A stretch of 64,000 nucleotides of DNA, taken from contig CACNWV010000005.1 of the NCBI GenBank assembly GCA_902624195.1, forward strand, positions 1-64,000, read 5' to 3'. Both the position numbers and the translations under genes were made by a program. Below the pieces are notes generated by a model. That model saw only the letters and a program-made list of their open reading frames with translations, was not told the DNA's origin and did not search any database. Positions 44,295 through 51,986 of this stretch are shown here, piece after piece; within the stretch, counting starts at the first letter, position 1, and every line of letters starts with the position of its first letter. Source of the DNA: an uncultured Pelagibacteraceae bacterium. GTDB lineage: Bacteria; Pseudomonadota; Alphaproteobacteria; Pelagibacterales; Pelagibacteraceae.

Positions 44295-44591
44295 ATGAAG
44301 AAAAAAAGTTTTATCCCTCAAACAAAAGTAAAAAATCCTGAGCCGAAAGAAAAAGATGATAATTGGATTATCTGGGCTGCTTGGGCAGACAGGATAACAT
44401 TCGAAGAAATTAAAGAAAAAACCGGTAAAAATGAATCTCAAGTAATTAAAATAATGAGAAAAAATTTAAAACCAGGCTCATTTCGTTTATGGAGAAAAAG
44501 AGTGCACAATACAAGCATCAAACATAGAAAAAAATTTCAACTTGGGAGGAAAAAACTCAGAGAAAAGATAAAAATATCTGATATATATTAA
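44295..44591 (+). CDS. DUF2805 (TIGR03643-like) family protein
   Basis: A 98-residue basic protein. The core IIWAAWADRITFEEIKEKTG, then ESQVIKIMRKNLKPGSFRLW, matches the TIGR03643/DUF2805 family, small helix-turn-helix-like proteins of unknown function; a nucleic-acid-binding role is plausible from the charge. It ends three bases before the glutaredoxin gene, suggesting co-transcription. Confidence 0.83.
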   Translation: MKKKSFIPQTKVKNPEPKEKDDNWIIWAAWADRITFEEIKEKTGKNESQVIKIMRKNLKPGSFRLWRKRVHNTSIKHRKKFQLGRKKLREKIKISDIY

Positions 44592-44593
44592 AT

Positions 44594-44851
44594 ATGAAAA
44601 AAGTAACAATGTATTCTGGCGATCCTTGTCCTTACTGTAGAGCCGCAAAAGCATTATTAAAAAGTAAAAATGTTGAAATTGAAGAATTTGATATTTGGAA
44701 AGATCCAGCTAAGGCAAAAGAAATGTTGCAAAGGACAAACGGCGCGAGAACTATTCCGCAAATATTTGTGGGTGACCATTACGTGGGCGGAAACGAGCAG
44801 TTGCAAAATGCAAATAGGAGTGGAGAATTAGATAAATTGTTATCTAATTAA
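44594..44851 (+). CDS. grxC: Glutaredoxin 3 family
   Basis: An 85-residue glutaredoxin with the dithiol active site CPYC (C12, C15) and the glutathione-binding TIPQIFV and GG motifs. It reduces disulfides with glutathione, which fits gshA and gshB 5 kb away. The 3' end overlaps the convergent ribokinase gene by eight bases. Confidence 0.95.
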   Translation: MKKVTMYSGDPCPYCRAAKALLKSKNVEIEEFDIWKDPAKAKEMLQRTNGARTIPQIFVGDHYVGGNEQLQNANRSGELDKLLSN

Positions 44852-45746
44852 TGTCTTTTAAAAATGGCATTGCATCCCCTGCCCCAAGTTTTGTAGTAGA
44901 AACTCCTGCAACCTTATTAGCTAATTCCAAACATTCTGTAATCGTTTTTTCTTTTGATAATCCAAAAGCCAAACCACCATTGAAAGCATCTCCAGCACCC
45001 GTGGTATCAATTGCCTTTACAGCACTTGCTTTTAAGTAAATTTCTTCTTTTCCATCAGTGTAAAATAATCCTTTTTCTCCTAATGTAATTATTACTTTTT
45101 TAATGCCAAAATTAATAAGTTTGTCAGCTGCTTGCTTTGCATCTTTTTCACCTGTAATCTTGATCCCAGTATAAAATTCAGCCTCAGTTTCATTAGGTGT
45201 AAAAAAATCGATATTATTATAAAAATCTTTTGAAATCTCTGATGCAGGTGCAGGATTTAAAATGGTAATACATCCATTTTCTTTAGCAGTTTTCAAACAA
45301 TGTAATGTAACATCTTTTGGAACCTCTAATTGAGTTAAAAAAATTTTCGATCTTTTTATTAAATTAATTTGTTTTTCAATTTCATTTATCTTTAAAGAAC
45401 TTGGGGCACCTACAATTACATTTATTGCATTTTTTCCGGTATTTTGATCAACTAAAATTCCAGCTACACCAGTTTGTTGACTGTTATCTTGAATAATATT
45501 TTCTGTAGAAATTTTATTTTTTTCAAGAGTTTTAAGAGCTAACTCCCCGTACTCATCTTTGCCAATTTTACTTATAAAGTTTGTATTTCCACCTAGTCTT
45601 GCAATTGCTATGGCTTGATTGCACCCCTTTCCACCCGGACCGACATTATATTTTTTTCCTAAAATAGTTTCCCCTATTGATGGGATTTTAGGCCCAGAAA
45701 AACTTATATCTGCTACAAAAATTCCTAAAACTGTTATTTCACTCAT
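44844..45746 (-). CDS. rbsK: Ribokinase (PfkB family sugar kinase)
   Basis: A 300-residue PfkB-family kinase with GGKGCNQAIAIARLGG near residue 38 and the ATP/catalytic motif DTTGAGDAFNGG near residue 248 carrying the catalytic Asp. These residues and the length match ribokinase, which phosphorylates ribose at O5. No ribose transporter is nearby, so nucleoside salvage is a possible context. Its start abuts ccdA by a one-base overlap. Confidence 0.87.
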   Translation of the reverse strand: MSEITVLGIFVADISFSGPKIPSIGETILGKKYNVGPGGKGCNQAIAIARLGGNTNFISKIGKDEYGELALKTLEKNKISTENIIQDNSQQTGVAGILVDQNTGKNAINVIVGAPSSLKINEIEKQINLIKRSKIFLTQLEVPKDVTLHCLKTAKENGCITILNPAPASEISKDFYNNIDFFTPNETEAEFYTGIKITGEKDAKQAADKLINFGIKKVIITLGEKGLFYTDGKEEIYLKASAVKAIDTTGAGDAFNGGLAFGLSKEKTITECLELANKVAGVSTTKLGAGDAMPFLKDIN

Positions 45747-46462
45747 TAACCAAGCTTAGCGAGAATTGGGAAGGTCGTCAAAATATAATAACTTATAACT
45801 TGAATATAATTTGTGGTAATCAAGATACCAGTAATTAAAAGAATTGCTCCGCCGGATTTTGTAATAGTTCCATAATATTTTCCAAAACCTTTTTTAGTAT
45901 TCAAGAATCTACTCATATAATAACCTGACAATATAAATGGGATAGCTAATCCTAAAGAGTAAAATGATAATAATAAAATTCCTCTCATAATTGTGGCCTC
46001 AGTGGCAGATAAAGCAATTATCGAACCTAAAACTGGGCCAATACAAGGTGTCCAACCAAACGCGAAAGCTGCACCAACTATAAAAGGAAATGCATAATTA
46101 TCTTTATAACTTGAAGCAGTTTGAATTCTTTTTTCAGTATTCAAAAAAGAAAAATTTAAAAAACCTAACATTTGTAATGAAAAAATAATAATTATTAATC
46201 CTGCGATTATTCTTAATTCATTTGAGAAGAAGAGAAGTACGTTTCCAATTGCAGATGCTGCTGCTCCAAGTGTTATAAAAACAAATGAGAAGCCTAATGA
46301 AAAAAGAATAGTTTTAGTTAGCACTATTGATTTATCTTTATCTATTTCTCCTAAATCTTTTCCAGTAATATATGAAATATAACCTGGGATAATTGGAAGT
46401 ACGCAAGGCGTGAAGAAACTTATAAATCCAGCCCCGAAAGCAAACGCAAGTTTAATTATCAT
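45746..46462 (-). CDS. ccdA: Cytochrome c biogenesis protein CcdA
   Basis: A 238-residue, six-helix thiol-disulfide transporter. The two membrane cysteines lie in FFTPCVLPIIPG and GWTPCIGPVLG, the CcdA hallmark. It carries reducing power from cytoplasmic thioredoxin to the periplasm for cytochrome c maturation, consistent with c-type cytochromes such as 1128-1568. Confidence 0.94.
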   Translation of the reverse strand: MIIKLAFAFGAGFISFFTPCVLPIIPGYISYITGKDLGEIDKDKSIVLTKTILFSLGFSFVFITLGAAASAIGNVLLFFSNELRIIAGLIIIIFSLQMLGFLNFSFLNTEKRIQTASSYKDNYAFPFIVGAAFAFGWTPCIGPVLGSIIALSATEATIMRGILLLSFYSLGLAIPFILSGYYMSRFLNTKKGFGKYYGTITKSGGAILLITGILITTNYIQVISYYILTTFPILAKLG

Positions 46463-46512
46463 ATTAACTTTATATTTGCCTTTGAACTCTACCGCAATTA
46501 CAATATTGGCTC

Positions 46513-46857
46513 ATGATAATTAAATATATAGGTTTTTTATTCACCCTTTTGTGGTCTTATACTTTCATAAAATCCCAAAGTATTTTTAAAAAAGGGTCAG
46601 GTATTTTAATTACTTTATTTGTAACAAATATTTCCTGGTTCACATTTATTGCGGCTTGCTTTTATGGTCTTAAAAATTTTAGCTTTTACAATGCTTTACT
46701 AGGTATAGCTTTAAGTATCATTCTAGTTCAATTAGCATTTTCTCGATTATCTTTATTTATCAATAACAAATTTAAGAATAAAGACACTCTCTTAAAGATT
46801 AAAACATCAATAGAATACTTAATTTTAATAGCTGTTGTATATTTCATATTTTTTTAA
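46513..46857 (+). CDS. Unrecognised small membrane protein
   Basis: A 114-residue protein with about four hydrophobic segments and basic connecting loops. No family recognised. It is divergent from ccdA (50 bases) and its stop overlaps the end of the convergent histidine phosphatase gene by four bases. Codon use is like that of its neighbours. Confidence 0.6.
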   Translation: MIIKYIGFLFTLLWSYTFIKSQSIFKKGSGILITLFVTNISWFTFIAACFYGLKNFSFYNALLGIALSIILVQLAFSRLSLFINNKFKNKDTLLKIKTSIEYLILIAVVYFIFF

Positions 46858-47411
46858 AGTGTATTAATCGTAGATAGAATTTTAAAGTTTTTGTCAGTGA
46901 TAACTAGTTCACCAGATCTTGTTGTTTCTCCAGTTATTGCTAAGATAATAACATAATGCGTAACTAAAACTAAATTTCCTCCATTACCTTTCCAGCCACT
47001 TACATATTTTTTTAATTCCTTGATTTGCTTTTTTTCATTTTGGTCATATGGTGGAGTATAAGTAGAATTCAATGCAGAAAATTCTTTGAAATCTCCAAAA
47101 GCGTATTTTGCAGTATCTTTACATCTACACCACTGACTTGATAAAACTTTATCAATTTTAATCTTTTTTTCTCTAAAAAGTTTACCAATTTTTTTTGATT
47201 GATTAATTCCTATTATGTCGAGATTTCTTTGCGTTTTACAATCCTCAATATTAAATCCCTCCGGATCACCACCACCAGGCGCTTTGGCGTGTCTTATTAA
47301 AATAATTTTATCTCCATCTTTTGCAGGATTCCAATTTTGTTCTGATGAGTACGTGTGAAAAGAAATGAGTGAAAATACTATTATTAATAGGGAAATAATT
47401 TGCTTCTTCAT
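46854..47411 (-). CDS. Secreted histidine phosphatase family protein
   Basis: A 185-residue protein with a signal peptide (to about residue 22) and a histidine-phosphatase core: IILIRHAKAPGGG with the catalytic RHA near residue 39 and VLVTHYVII near residue 146 with the second His. Periplasmic members remove phosphate from small esters; the Gly-rich loop after RHA suits small substrates. Function beyond that unknown. Confidence 0.85.
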   Translation of the reverse strand: MKKQIISLLIIVFSLISFHTYSSEQNWNPAKDGDKIILIRHAKAPGGGDPEGFNIEDCKTQRNLDIIGINQSKKIGKLFREKKIKIDKVLSSQWCRCKDTAKYAFGDFKEFSALNSTYTPPYDQNEKKQIKELKKYVSGWKGNGGNLVLVTHYVIILAITGETTRSGELVITDKNFKILSTINTL

Positions 47412-47526
47412 GGTGGATGAAATGATAATCTAACAAACTTATGTTGCCTTGGTCTAGAGGACATGGCAAAATAAATTATAATTTTTTGAGAGGTTGTATT
47501 AAAACACTTATTTGGTTTGTGTATAA

Positions 47527-47904
47527 CTACTCGCTTTTTGGTTTAAATAATAGACAAATACCGTTGTTACAATATCGTTTTCCAGTAGGTTTTGGGCCAT
47601 CATCAAAAATATGGCCATGATGTCCGCCACATTTTTTACAGTGATACTCGGTTCTTGGGTATCCAATATGCATGTCAGTTTTTTCCTCAAAAACTCCAGG
47701 TAAAGAATCATAAAAAGATGGCCAACCAGATCCACTTTCGTATTTAGTTGAAGACTCAAATAACTTTGTTCCACACCCTACACAATGATAAGAACCTTCT
47801 CTTTTTTCTTGATTTAAAGGACTGCTCCCAGGAGACTCTGTGCCTTCCTGTTTTAGAACATAATTTTGTTCTGGAGTTAAATTTGGTTTCCAGTCTTTAA
47901 TCAT
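47527..47904 (-). CDS. msrB: Peptide methionine-R-sulfoxide reductase MsrB
   Basis: A 125-residue MsrB. Zn-binding CxxC pairs are at residues 41-44 (CVGC) and about 89-92 (CKKC); SGWPSF and the catalytic Cys in RYCNNG follow. No signal peptide, so cytoplasmic. It repairs methionine R-sulfoxide. It overlaps cysE by eight bases on the same strand. Confidence 0.95.
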   Translation of the reverse strand: MIKDWKPNLTPEQNYVLKQEGTESPGSSPLNQEKREGSYHCVGCGTKLFESSTKYESGSGWPSFYDSLPGVFEEKTDMHIGYPRTEYHCKKCGGHHGHIFDDGPKPTGKRYCNNGICLLFKPKSE

Positions 47905-48472
47905 CTTTTACTTTATCATCCACACCGTAAGGCCTAAAATTTCCTTTATTTTCTAATTTGACTGCTTTTGCGGGTATCCCAACCATTGTTGCATTCTCTG
48001 GAACATCTTTAACGACAACAGCATTTGCTGCTATCCTTGCGTTGTTTCCGACTTTAACGGGACCTATAATTTGAGCTCCAGATCCAATTACAACATCATC
48101 CCCTATTGTTGGATGTCTTTTTTCGTCACGTTGTTGCTCGCTATCAACACTTGGGGAACTGCCCCCTAATGTTACTGCATGATAAATAGTAACATTGTTT
48201 CCTATCTCAGAAGTTTCTCCAATCACAACACCCATACCATGATCAATAAATAAATTTTTTCCAATTTTTGCACCAGGGTGAATTTCTATGCCCGTGAAAA
48301 ACCTTACTGTTTGAGAAATAATTCGGGCGACTAGGTCGAATCCAGCTTTAAAAAAAAAGTGTGATATTTGGTGAAAGAAAACTGCTTTAACACCTGGATA
48401 GGTTAAAAGTATGCTGAGAATTGATTTTGCAGCAGGGTCTCTTTTTTTGATAGTCTCTAAAAAATCTTTCAT
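47897..48472 (-). CDS. cysE: Serine O-acetyltransferase
   Basis: A 191-residue hexapeptide-repeat acetyltransferase. The [28 protein letters not shown] and [14 protein letters not shown] segments are those of CysE, which makes O-acetylserine for cysteine synthesis. It lacks much of the N-terminal helical domain of the 273-residue E. coli enzyme, as in short CysE proteins. msrB follows with an eight-base overlap. Confidence 0.93.
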   Translation of the reverse strand: MKDFLETIKKRDPAAKSILSILLTYPGVKAVFFHQISHFFFKAGFDLVARIISQTVRFFTGIEIHPGAKIGKNLFIDHGMGVVIGETSEIGNNVTIYHAVTLGGSSPSVDSEQQRDEKRHPTIGDDVVIGSGAQIIGPVKVGNNARIAANAVVVKDVPENATMVGIPAKAVKLENKGNFRPYGVDDKVKDD

Positions 48473-48530
48473 TATTGATATATAATGACTACTTGAAAAA
48501 TTTAAAGAAGAATATATAACGCCAGATTTT

Positions 48531-49454
48531 ATGAAAGCATATATTATTCACGAAAATGAAGCTTGGACTAAACCATTAGAATATCATTTGAAGGAATTAA
48601 AAGTAGATTTTGAAGATTGGCACGTAGAAAACGCTAAAATTGATTTGGGCAAAAATCCACCTGAAGGAATATTTTATAATAGAATGAGCGCTAGTTCTCA
48701 CGTTAGAGGACATAGATTTGCCCCAGAATATACATCGGTGATACTGAACTGGTTACAAAATCATAAAAAAAGAGTTATTAATGATAATAATGCATTAGCT
48801 CTAGAAGTAAGCAAATCTTTACAGTATTTGAAATTAAATGAGGCAGGCATTAAAACTCCAAATTCAATTTTTTGCTCTAGTAAATCGCAAATTATTCAAG
48901 CTGCAAAAAATTTTAGTAAACCTTTTATAACTAAACATAATAGAGCCGGTAGAGGTCTTGGTGTGCAACTTTTTAATAACAAAGAAGAGTTAGAGGTGTA
49001 TGTTAATGGATCTCTTTTTGAAAATTCAATAGATGGTATAACAATTTTACAAGATTATATTGATGCTGATCCAAAAGTAATTCATAGACTTGAATTTGTT
49101 AATTCTAAATTTTTATATGCAGTTCAGGTTGATGCTGGAAATTCTTTTGAATTATGTCCTTGTGATAGTAAAAATAACGTCTCTGAAAATATATCTAATA
49201 ATCCAGATGGTAATAAATTTATGATTCTAAAAAATTATACAAATCCAGATATTGAAAAATATGAGAATTTTTTGAAAAAAAATAATATTGAGATAGCTGG
49301 TATTGAGTACATCACAGATAAAAACGGCCAGAGATACACATATGATGTTAATACTAACACTAATTATAATACAGTTGCAGAAAAAAAAGTTAATAAAGAT
49401 GGAATGTTAGAGATAGCTAAATTCTTAAAAACAGAATTAAAAAACCTTGAATAA
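48531..49454 (+). CDS. RimK-like ATP-grasp ligase
   Basis: A 307-residue ATP-grasp enzyme. A pre-ATP-grasp domain (about 1-100), then [18 protein letters not shown] as the ATP-binding loop and DVNTNTNYN near the end for Mg. This architecture forms peptide-like bonds, such as alpha-glutamyl ligation by RimK. It is the first of three ATP-dependent ligase genes; gshA overlaps its end by eight bases. The substrate is unknown, but it could extend or modify glutathione or gamma-glutamylcysteine. Confidence 0.8.
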   Translation: MKAYIIHENEAWTKPLEYHLKELKVDFEDWHVENAKIDLGKNPPEGIFYNRMSASSHVRGHRFAPEYTSVILNWLQNHKKRVINDNNALALEVSKSLQYLKLNEAGIKTPNSIFCSSKSQIIQAAKNFSKPFITKHNRAGRGLGVQLFNNKEELEVYVNGSLFENSIDGITILQDYIDADPKVIHRLEFVNSKFLYAVQVDAGNSFELCPCDSKNNVSENISNNPDGNKFMILKNYTNPDIEKYENFLKKNNIEIAGIEYITDKNGQRYTYDVNTNTNYNTVAEKKVNKDGMLEIAKFLKTELKNLE

Positions 49455-50790
49455 ATCTTTACACGAAGTAGTTCAAAATAAAGATCAATTAATTCAATAT
49501 TTCAAAGATGGGATTAAAAATAAAAATCAACTTAGAGTTGGTGTAGAACACGAGAAATTTCTTTTTAATAAAAATGATCTCAAGAGAATTGACTATTCCC
49601 AAATAAGGAAGTTATTTGAAATACTAACAGTAAGAGGGTGGGAGCTTCAATTTGAAAAAGATAAAGTAGTAGGACTAAAAAGAAATAATCAAAAAATTAC
49701 AACTGAACCAGGATTTCAATATGAACTGTCAGGAGCTCCATTTAAAAATATTCATCTAGTCTGCTCAGAAAATAGCTCGCACTTTAATGAGCTTAAAGAA
49801 ATTTTTGAAACAGCTAAAATTACAACTTCATCAATAGCATATGATCCTTTTAATAAATTACAGGAAATACCTAAGAGTCCAAAAGAGCGTTACAAAATTA
49901 TGACAAACGAAATGCCCAAGAAAGGTAAACTAAGCTTGGATATGATGTATAAAACTGCAGGCATTCAAATAAACTATGATTATACGTCTGAGGAAGATTT
50001 TGAAAAAAAATTTAAAATTGGAAATTATTTAACACCATTAACAATTGCTTTGTTTGCTAATTCACCCTTTAATGAAAATAAATTATCAGGTTTTTTATCT
50101 TACAGAGGTAAGGTTTGGCAAGAAACTAATAGAGGGGGAATTATGCCAATTACTTTTGAGAGAATAAATTTTGAAAAATATATTGATCATGTTCTTAACT
50201 ATCCAATATTATTTTTAAAAAGAAATGACAAATATTACTCTCCAAATGGTCAAACTTTTAATGACTACTTAACTGGAAATTTAAAGTATTTAAAAGGAGA
50301 GAGACCAACTGTTAAGGATTTTGAAAATCACTTAGGAACTATTTTTACTGAGGTTAGATTAAAACAAGTCCTAGAGCTTAGATCTTTAGATACATGTAAT
50401 TTTGGCTGCATCTGTAATGGACCATCTTTCTTCACAGGTTTAATTTATGGTTCTTTAGATGAAACTTATGAAATTATTAAAGATTGGAAAAAGGAAGAAG
50501 TATTAGATGCTTATTTTAATTCACCTAAATTAGGGCTTAATACTATGCTTGAAAAAAAAAAATTAATTGACTGGGCCAAAATATTTTTAGATCTTTCAAA
50601 AAAAGGTTTGGAAAGAAGAAATGAAATTAATAAAAGTGGAAAAAATGAAACTATTTACCTGAAACATATTGAGGAAATAATTAATAATAAGAAAACAAGA
50701 GCGGAAATGCTAATTGATCAATTTAATAAATCTAAAAACTTAAACTTTTTAATAAATCATGAAGAAAATTTTAGCTATTCAGGGTTCTGA
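49447..50790 (+). CDS. gshA: Glutamate-cysteine ligase (plant/alphaproteobacterial type)
   Basis: A 447-residue GCS2/plant-type ligase joining Glu and Cys, the first step of glutathione synthesis. LRVGVEHEKFLF near residue 30, GAPFKNIHLVC and the VRLKQVLELRSLD segment are typical. The start is TTG at 49447, with no ribosome site and an eight-base overlap with the ATP-grasp gene, so it depends on coupling; the next ATG would remove conserved residues. The end overlaps gshB by 32 bases. Confidence 0.88.
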   Translation: MNKSLHEVVQNKDQLIQYFKDGIKNKNQLRVGVEHEKFLFNKNDLKRIDYSQIRKLFEILTVRGWELQFEKDKVVGLKRNNQKITTEPGFQYELSGAPFKNIHLVCSENSSHFNELKEIFETAKITTSSIAYDPFNKLQEIPKSPKERYKIMTNEMPKKGKLSLDMMYKTAGIQINYDYTSEEDFEKKFKIGNYLTPLTIALFANSPFNENKLSGFLSYRGKVWQETNRGGIMPITFERINFEKYIDHVLNYPILFLKRNDKYYSPNGQTFNDYLTGNLKYLKGERPTVKDFENHLGTIFTEVRLKQVLELRSLDTCNFGCICNGPSFFTGLIYGSLDETYEIIKDWKKEEVLDAYFNSPKLGLNTMLEKKKLIDWAKIFLDLSKKGLERRNEINKSGKNETIYLKHIEEIINNKKTRAEMLIDQFNKSKNLNFLINHEENFSYSGF

Positions 50791-51676
50791 TCTTAAAAAA
50801 ATTAATATCAAAACTGATACAACTTTACTTTTGGCTAATGAAGCGCAGAAAAGAGGGTATAAAATTTATTATTATGAACCTCAAAATATTAGTTTTTTAA
50901 ATGGAAAAGTTATTGCTTTATGCAGACATATAAAAATCAATTATGGTAAAAAAAAGTTTTTTACATCACTAAAAACTATTAATTTCAATCTTGTAAATTC
51001 TAAAGTCATACTTATCAGAAATGATCCACCTTTTAACAATCGTTATTTATATACAACATTCTTGCTTAACCACATTTCTAAAAAAGTAAAAATAATTAAT
51101 CATCCATTTGCAGTAAGAAATATATCTGAAAAGCTATTTTCAATTAATTTTACAAAATATATGCCGCCAACTTTAATTAGTGAAAACCTTAAAGAGATTA
51201 AAATTTTTTTAAAAAAACATAATTCAGTAGTGGTGAAACCCATTAATGGTTTCAGTGGAAATAATGTTTTTCTGTTAAAGACTTTTGCAGCTGGAAAAAT
51301 TAAGAAACTTCTTAATACTCATAATCATCTATTTTTTCAGAAGTTTTTACCGGGGGTATATAAAGGGGATAAAAGAGTTTTCATAATAAAAGGTAAAATT
51401 GTTGGTGCAATATCTAGAGTTCCAAAAAAAGGAAGCATTCTTTCTAATATGAGTAAGGGGGCGGTCGCAAAGTTAACAAAACTTACAAAAAAAGAATTAA
51501 AAGCAAGTAAGGAAATTGGAAGATTATTAATTAAAAATAATATTTATTTTGCTGGCATTGATTTTGTTCAAGAAAAATTGATAGGTGATATTAATGTTAC
51601 AAGTCCTACGGGATTAGCTGCGTATAGAGATTTGTCTGGGAAAAACCTAGCGAAATTCTTTTGGAATAATATTTAA
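50759..51676 (+). CDS. gshB: Glutathione synthetase
   Basis: A 305-residue ATP-grasp glutathione synthetase. The NDPPFNNRYLYTTFLL segment, the VVKPINGFSGNNVFLL ATP-binding loop and the end NVTSPTGL (Mg and substrate binding) match GshB. It adds Gly to gamma-glutamylcysteine. The start lies inside gshA (32-base overlap). About 40 residues are Lys, typical of this AT-rich genome. Confidence 0.9.
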   Translation: MKKILAIQGSDLKKINIKTDTTLLLANEAQKRGYKIYYYEPQNISFLNGKVIALCRHIKINYGKKKFFTSLKTINFNLVNSKVILIRNDPPFNNRYLYTTFLLNHISKKVKIINHPFAVRNISEKLFSINFTKYMPPTLISENLKEIKIFLKKHNSVVVKPINGFSGNNVFLLKTFAAGKIKKLLNTHNHLFFQKFLPGVYKGDKRVFIIKGKIVGAISRVPKKGSILSNMSKGAVAKLTKLTKKELKASKEIGRLLIKNNIYFAGIDFVQEKLIGDINVTSPTGLAAYRDLSGKNLAKFFWNNI

Positions 51677-51683
51677 TTACCGA

Positions 51684-51713
51684 TTGACAAAGATATTAAA
51701 TTATTGTTATATT
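51684..51713 (+). promoter_or_regulatory. metY promoter
   Basis: TTGACA (51684-51689) with TATATT (51708-51713) 18 bases downstream, or TTATAT at 17. Transcription would begin around 51719-51721, directly at the first base of the SAM-II aptamer. Confidence 0.75.
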
Positions 51714-51718
51714 TTGAT

Positions 51719-51769
51719 TAGCGCTGAGTTAAAGCAACTTGCGGGCGCTATATAAATCCAGCTAAAGCG
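51719..51769 (+). promoter_or_regulatory. SAM-II riboswitch
   Basis: The compact SAM-II (metA motif) pseudoknot aptamer is recognisable: AGCGC (51720-51724) pairs with GCGCT (51745-51749), then ATAAAT and the conserved AGCTAAA (51760-51766). GCTAAAGC (51761-51768) is perfectly complementary to GCTTTAGC (51789-51796) in the following terminator, giving an antiterminator when SAM is absent. SAM binding should favour termination and lower metY. Confidence 0.9.
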
Positions 51770-51783
51770 CACAGTCACTTTGA

Positions 51784-51811
51784 CCACCGCTTTAGCCGGT
51801 GGTTTTTTTTT
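51784..51811 (+). terminator. SAM-II controlled terminator
   Basis: Stem CCACCG (51784-51789) with CGGTGG (51797-51802), a seven-base loop and nine T residues (51803-51811). The loop and left stem contain the sequence complementary to the SAM-II core. Confidence 0.93.
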
Positions 51812-51830
51812 GGAACAAACTAAAATTGAA

Positions 51831-51888
51831 CCGGGTATTTGAACCATATTGTACACCTGGCATATGCCGAAGTACTAAAAAGGAGAAG
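51831..51888 (+). promoter_or_regulatory. SAM-V-like riboswitch over a ribosome site
   Basis: Between the terminator and the first leader ORF lies ATTTGAACCATATTGTAC, then AAGTACTAAAAAGGAG, matching the SAM-V pattern (ATTG-C/T-AC and AAGT-x-CT-A/G-AAAAGG). GTAC (51851-51854) can pair with GTAC (51872-51875). The AAAAAGGAG end is the ribosome site of the leader ORF at 51889, so SAM binding should block its translation. A SAM-II then SAM-V order is known from Pelagibacter. Confidence 0.75.
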
Positions 51889-51944
51889 ATGAACAGAATT
51901 AAACCTCGTTCATTCTTCTCCAGAAAGACGGAGAAAAAATGAAC
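51882..51944 (+). promoter_or_regulatory. Competing ribosome-site hairpins in the metY leader
   Basis: GTTCATTCTTCTCC (51908-51921) can pair with GGAGAAGATGAAC (51882-51894), which holds the ribosome site and ATG of leader ORF 1, or with the related GGAGAAAAAATGAAC (51930-51944), which holds those of leader ORF 2. The two pairings exclude each other. Confidence 0.65.
51889..51942 (+). CDS. Leader ORF 1 (17 residues)
   Basis: ATG at 51889 four bases after AAAAAGGAG; peptide MNRIKPRSFFSRKTEKK, strongly basic. Its stop overlaps the start of leader ORF 2 (ATGA). The ribosome site and ATG pair with 51908-51921. It is probably a translational coupling device between the SAM-V-like element and metY rather than a functional peptide. 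Confidence 0.5.
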   Translation: MNRIKPRSFFSRKTEKK

Positions 51945-51986
51945 GAAACAATAAGAGAAACAGTAAGGAGGAAAATCAATGGCTGA
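51939..51986 (+). CDS. Leader ORF 2 (15 residues)
   Basis: ATG at 51939 after ACGGAGAAAA; peptide MNETIRETVRRKING. Its TGA stop (51984-51986) lies eight bases inside metY, so a ribosome ending here could restart at metY, which also has its own AGGAGG site. It completes a chain of overlapping starts and stops. Confidence 0.45.
   Translation: MNETIRETVRRKING

Noticed and set aside
47440-47470. Imperfect inverted repeat between the phosphatase and msrB genes
   Set aside because: Several mismatches and no T tract; the gap otherwise shows nothing supportable as an RNA gene.
47508-47774. An 88-codon minus-strand ORF
   Set aside because: It lies in another frame of msrB, which has full zinc and catalytic motifs.
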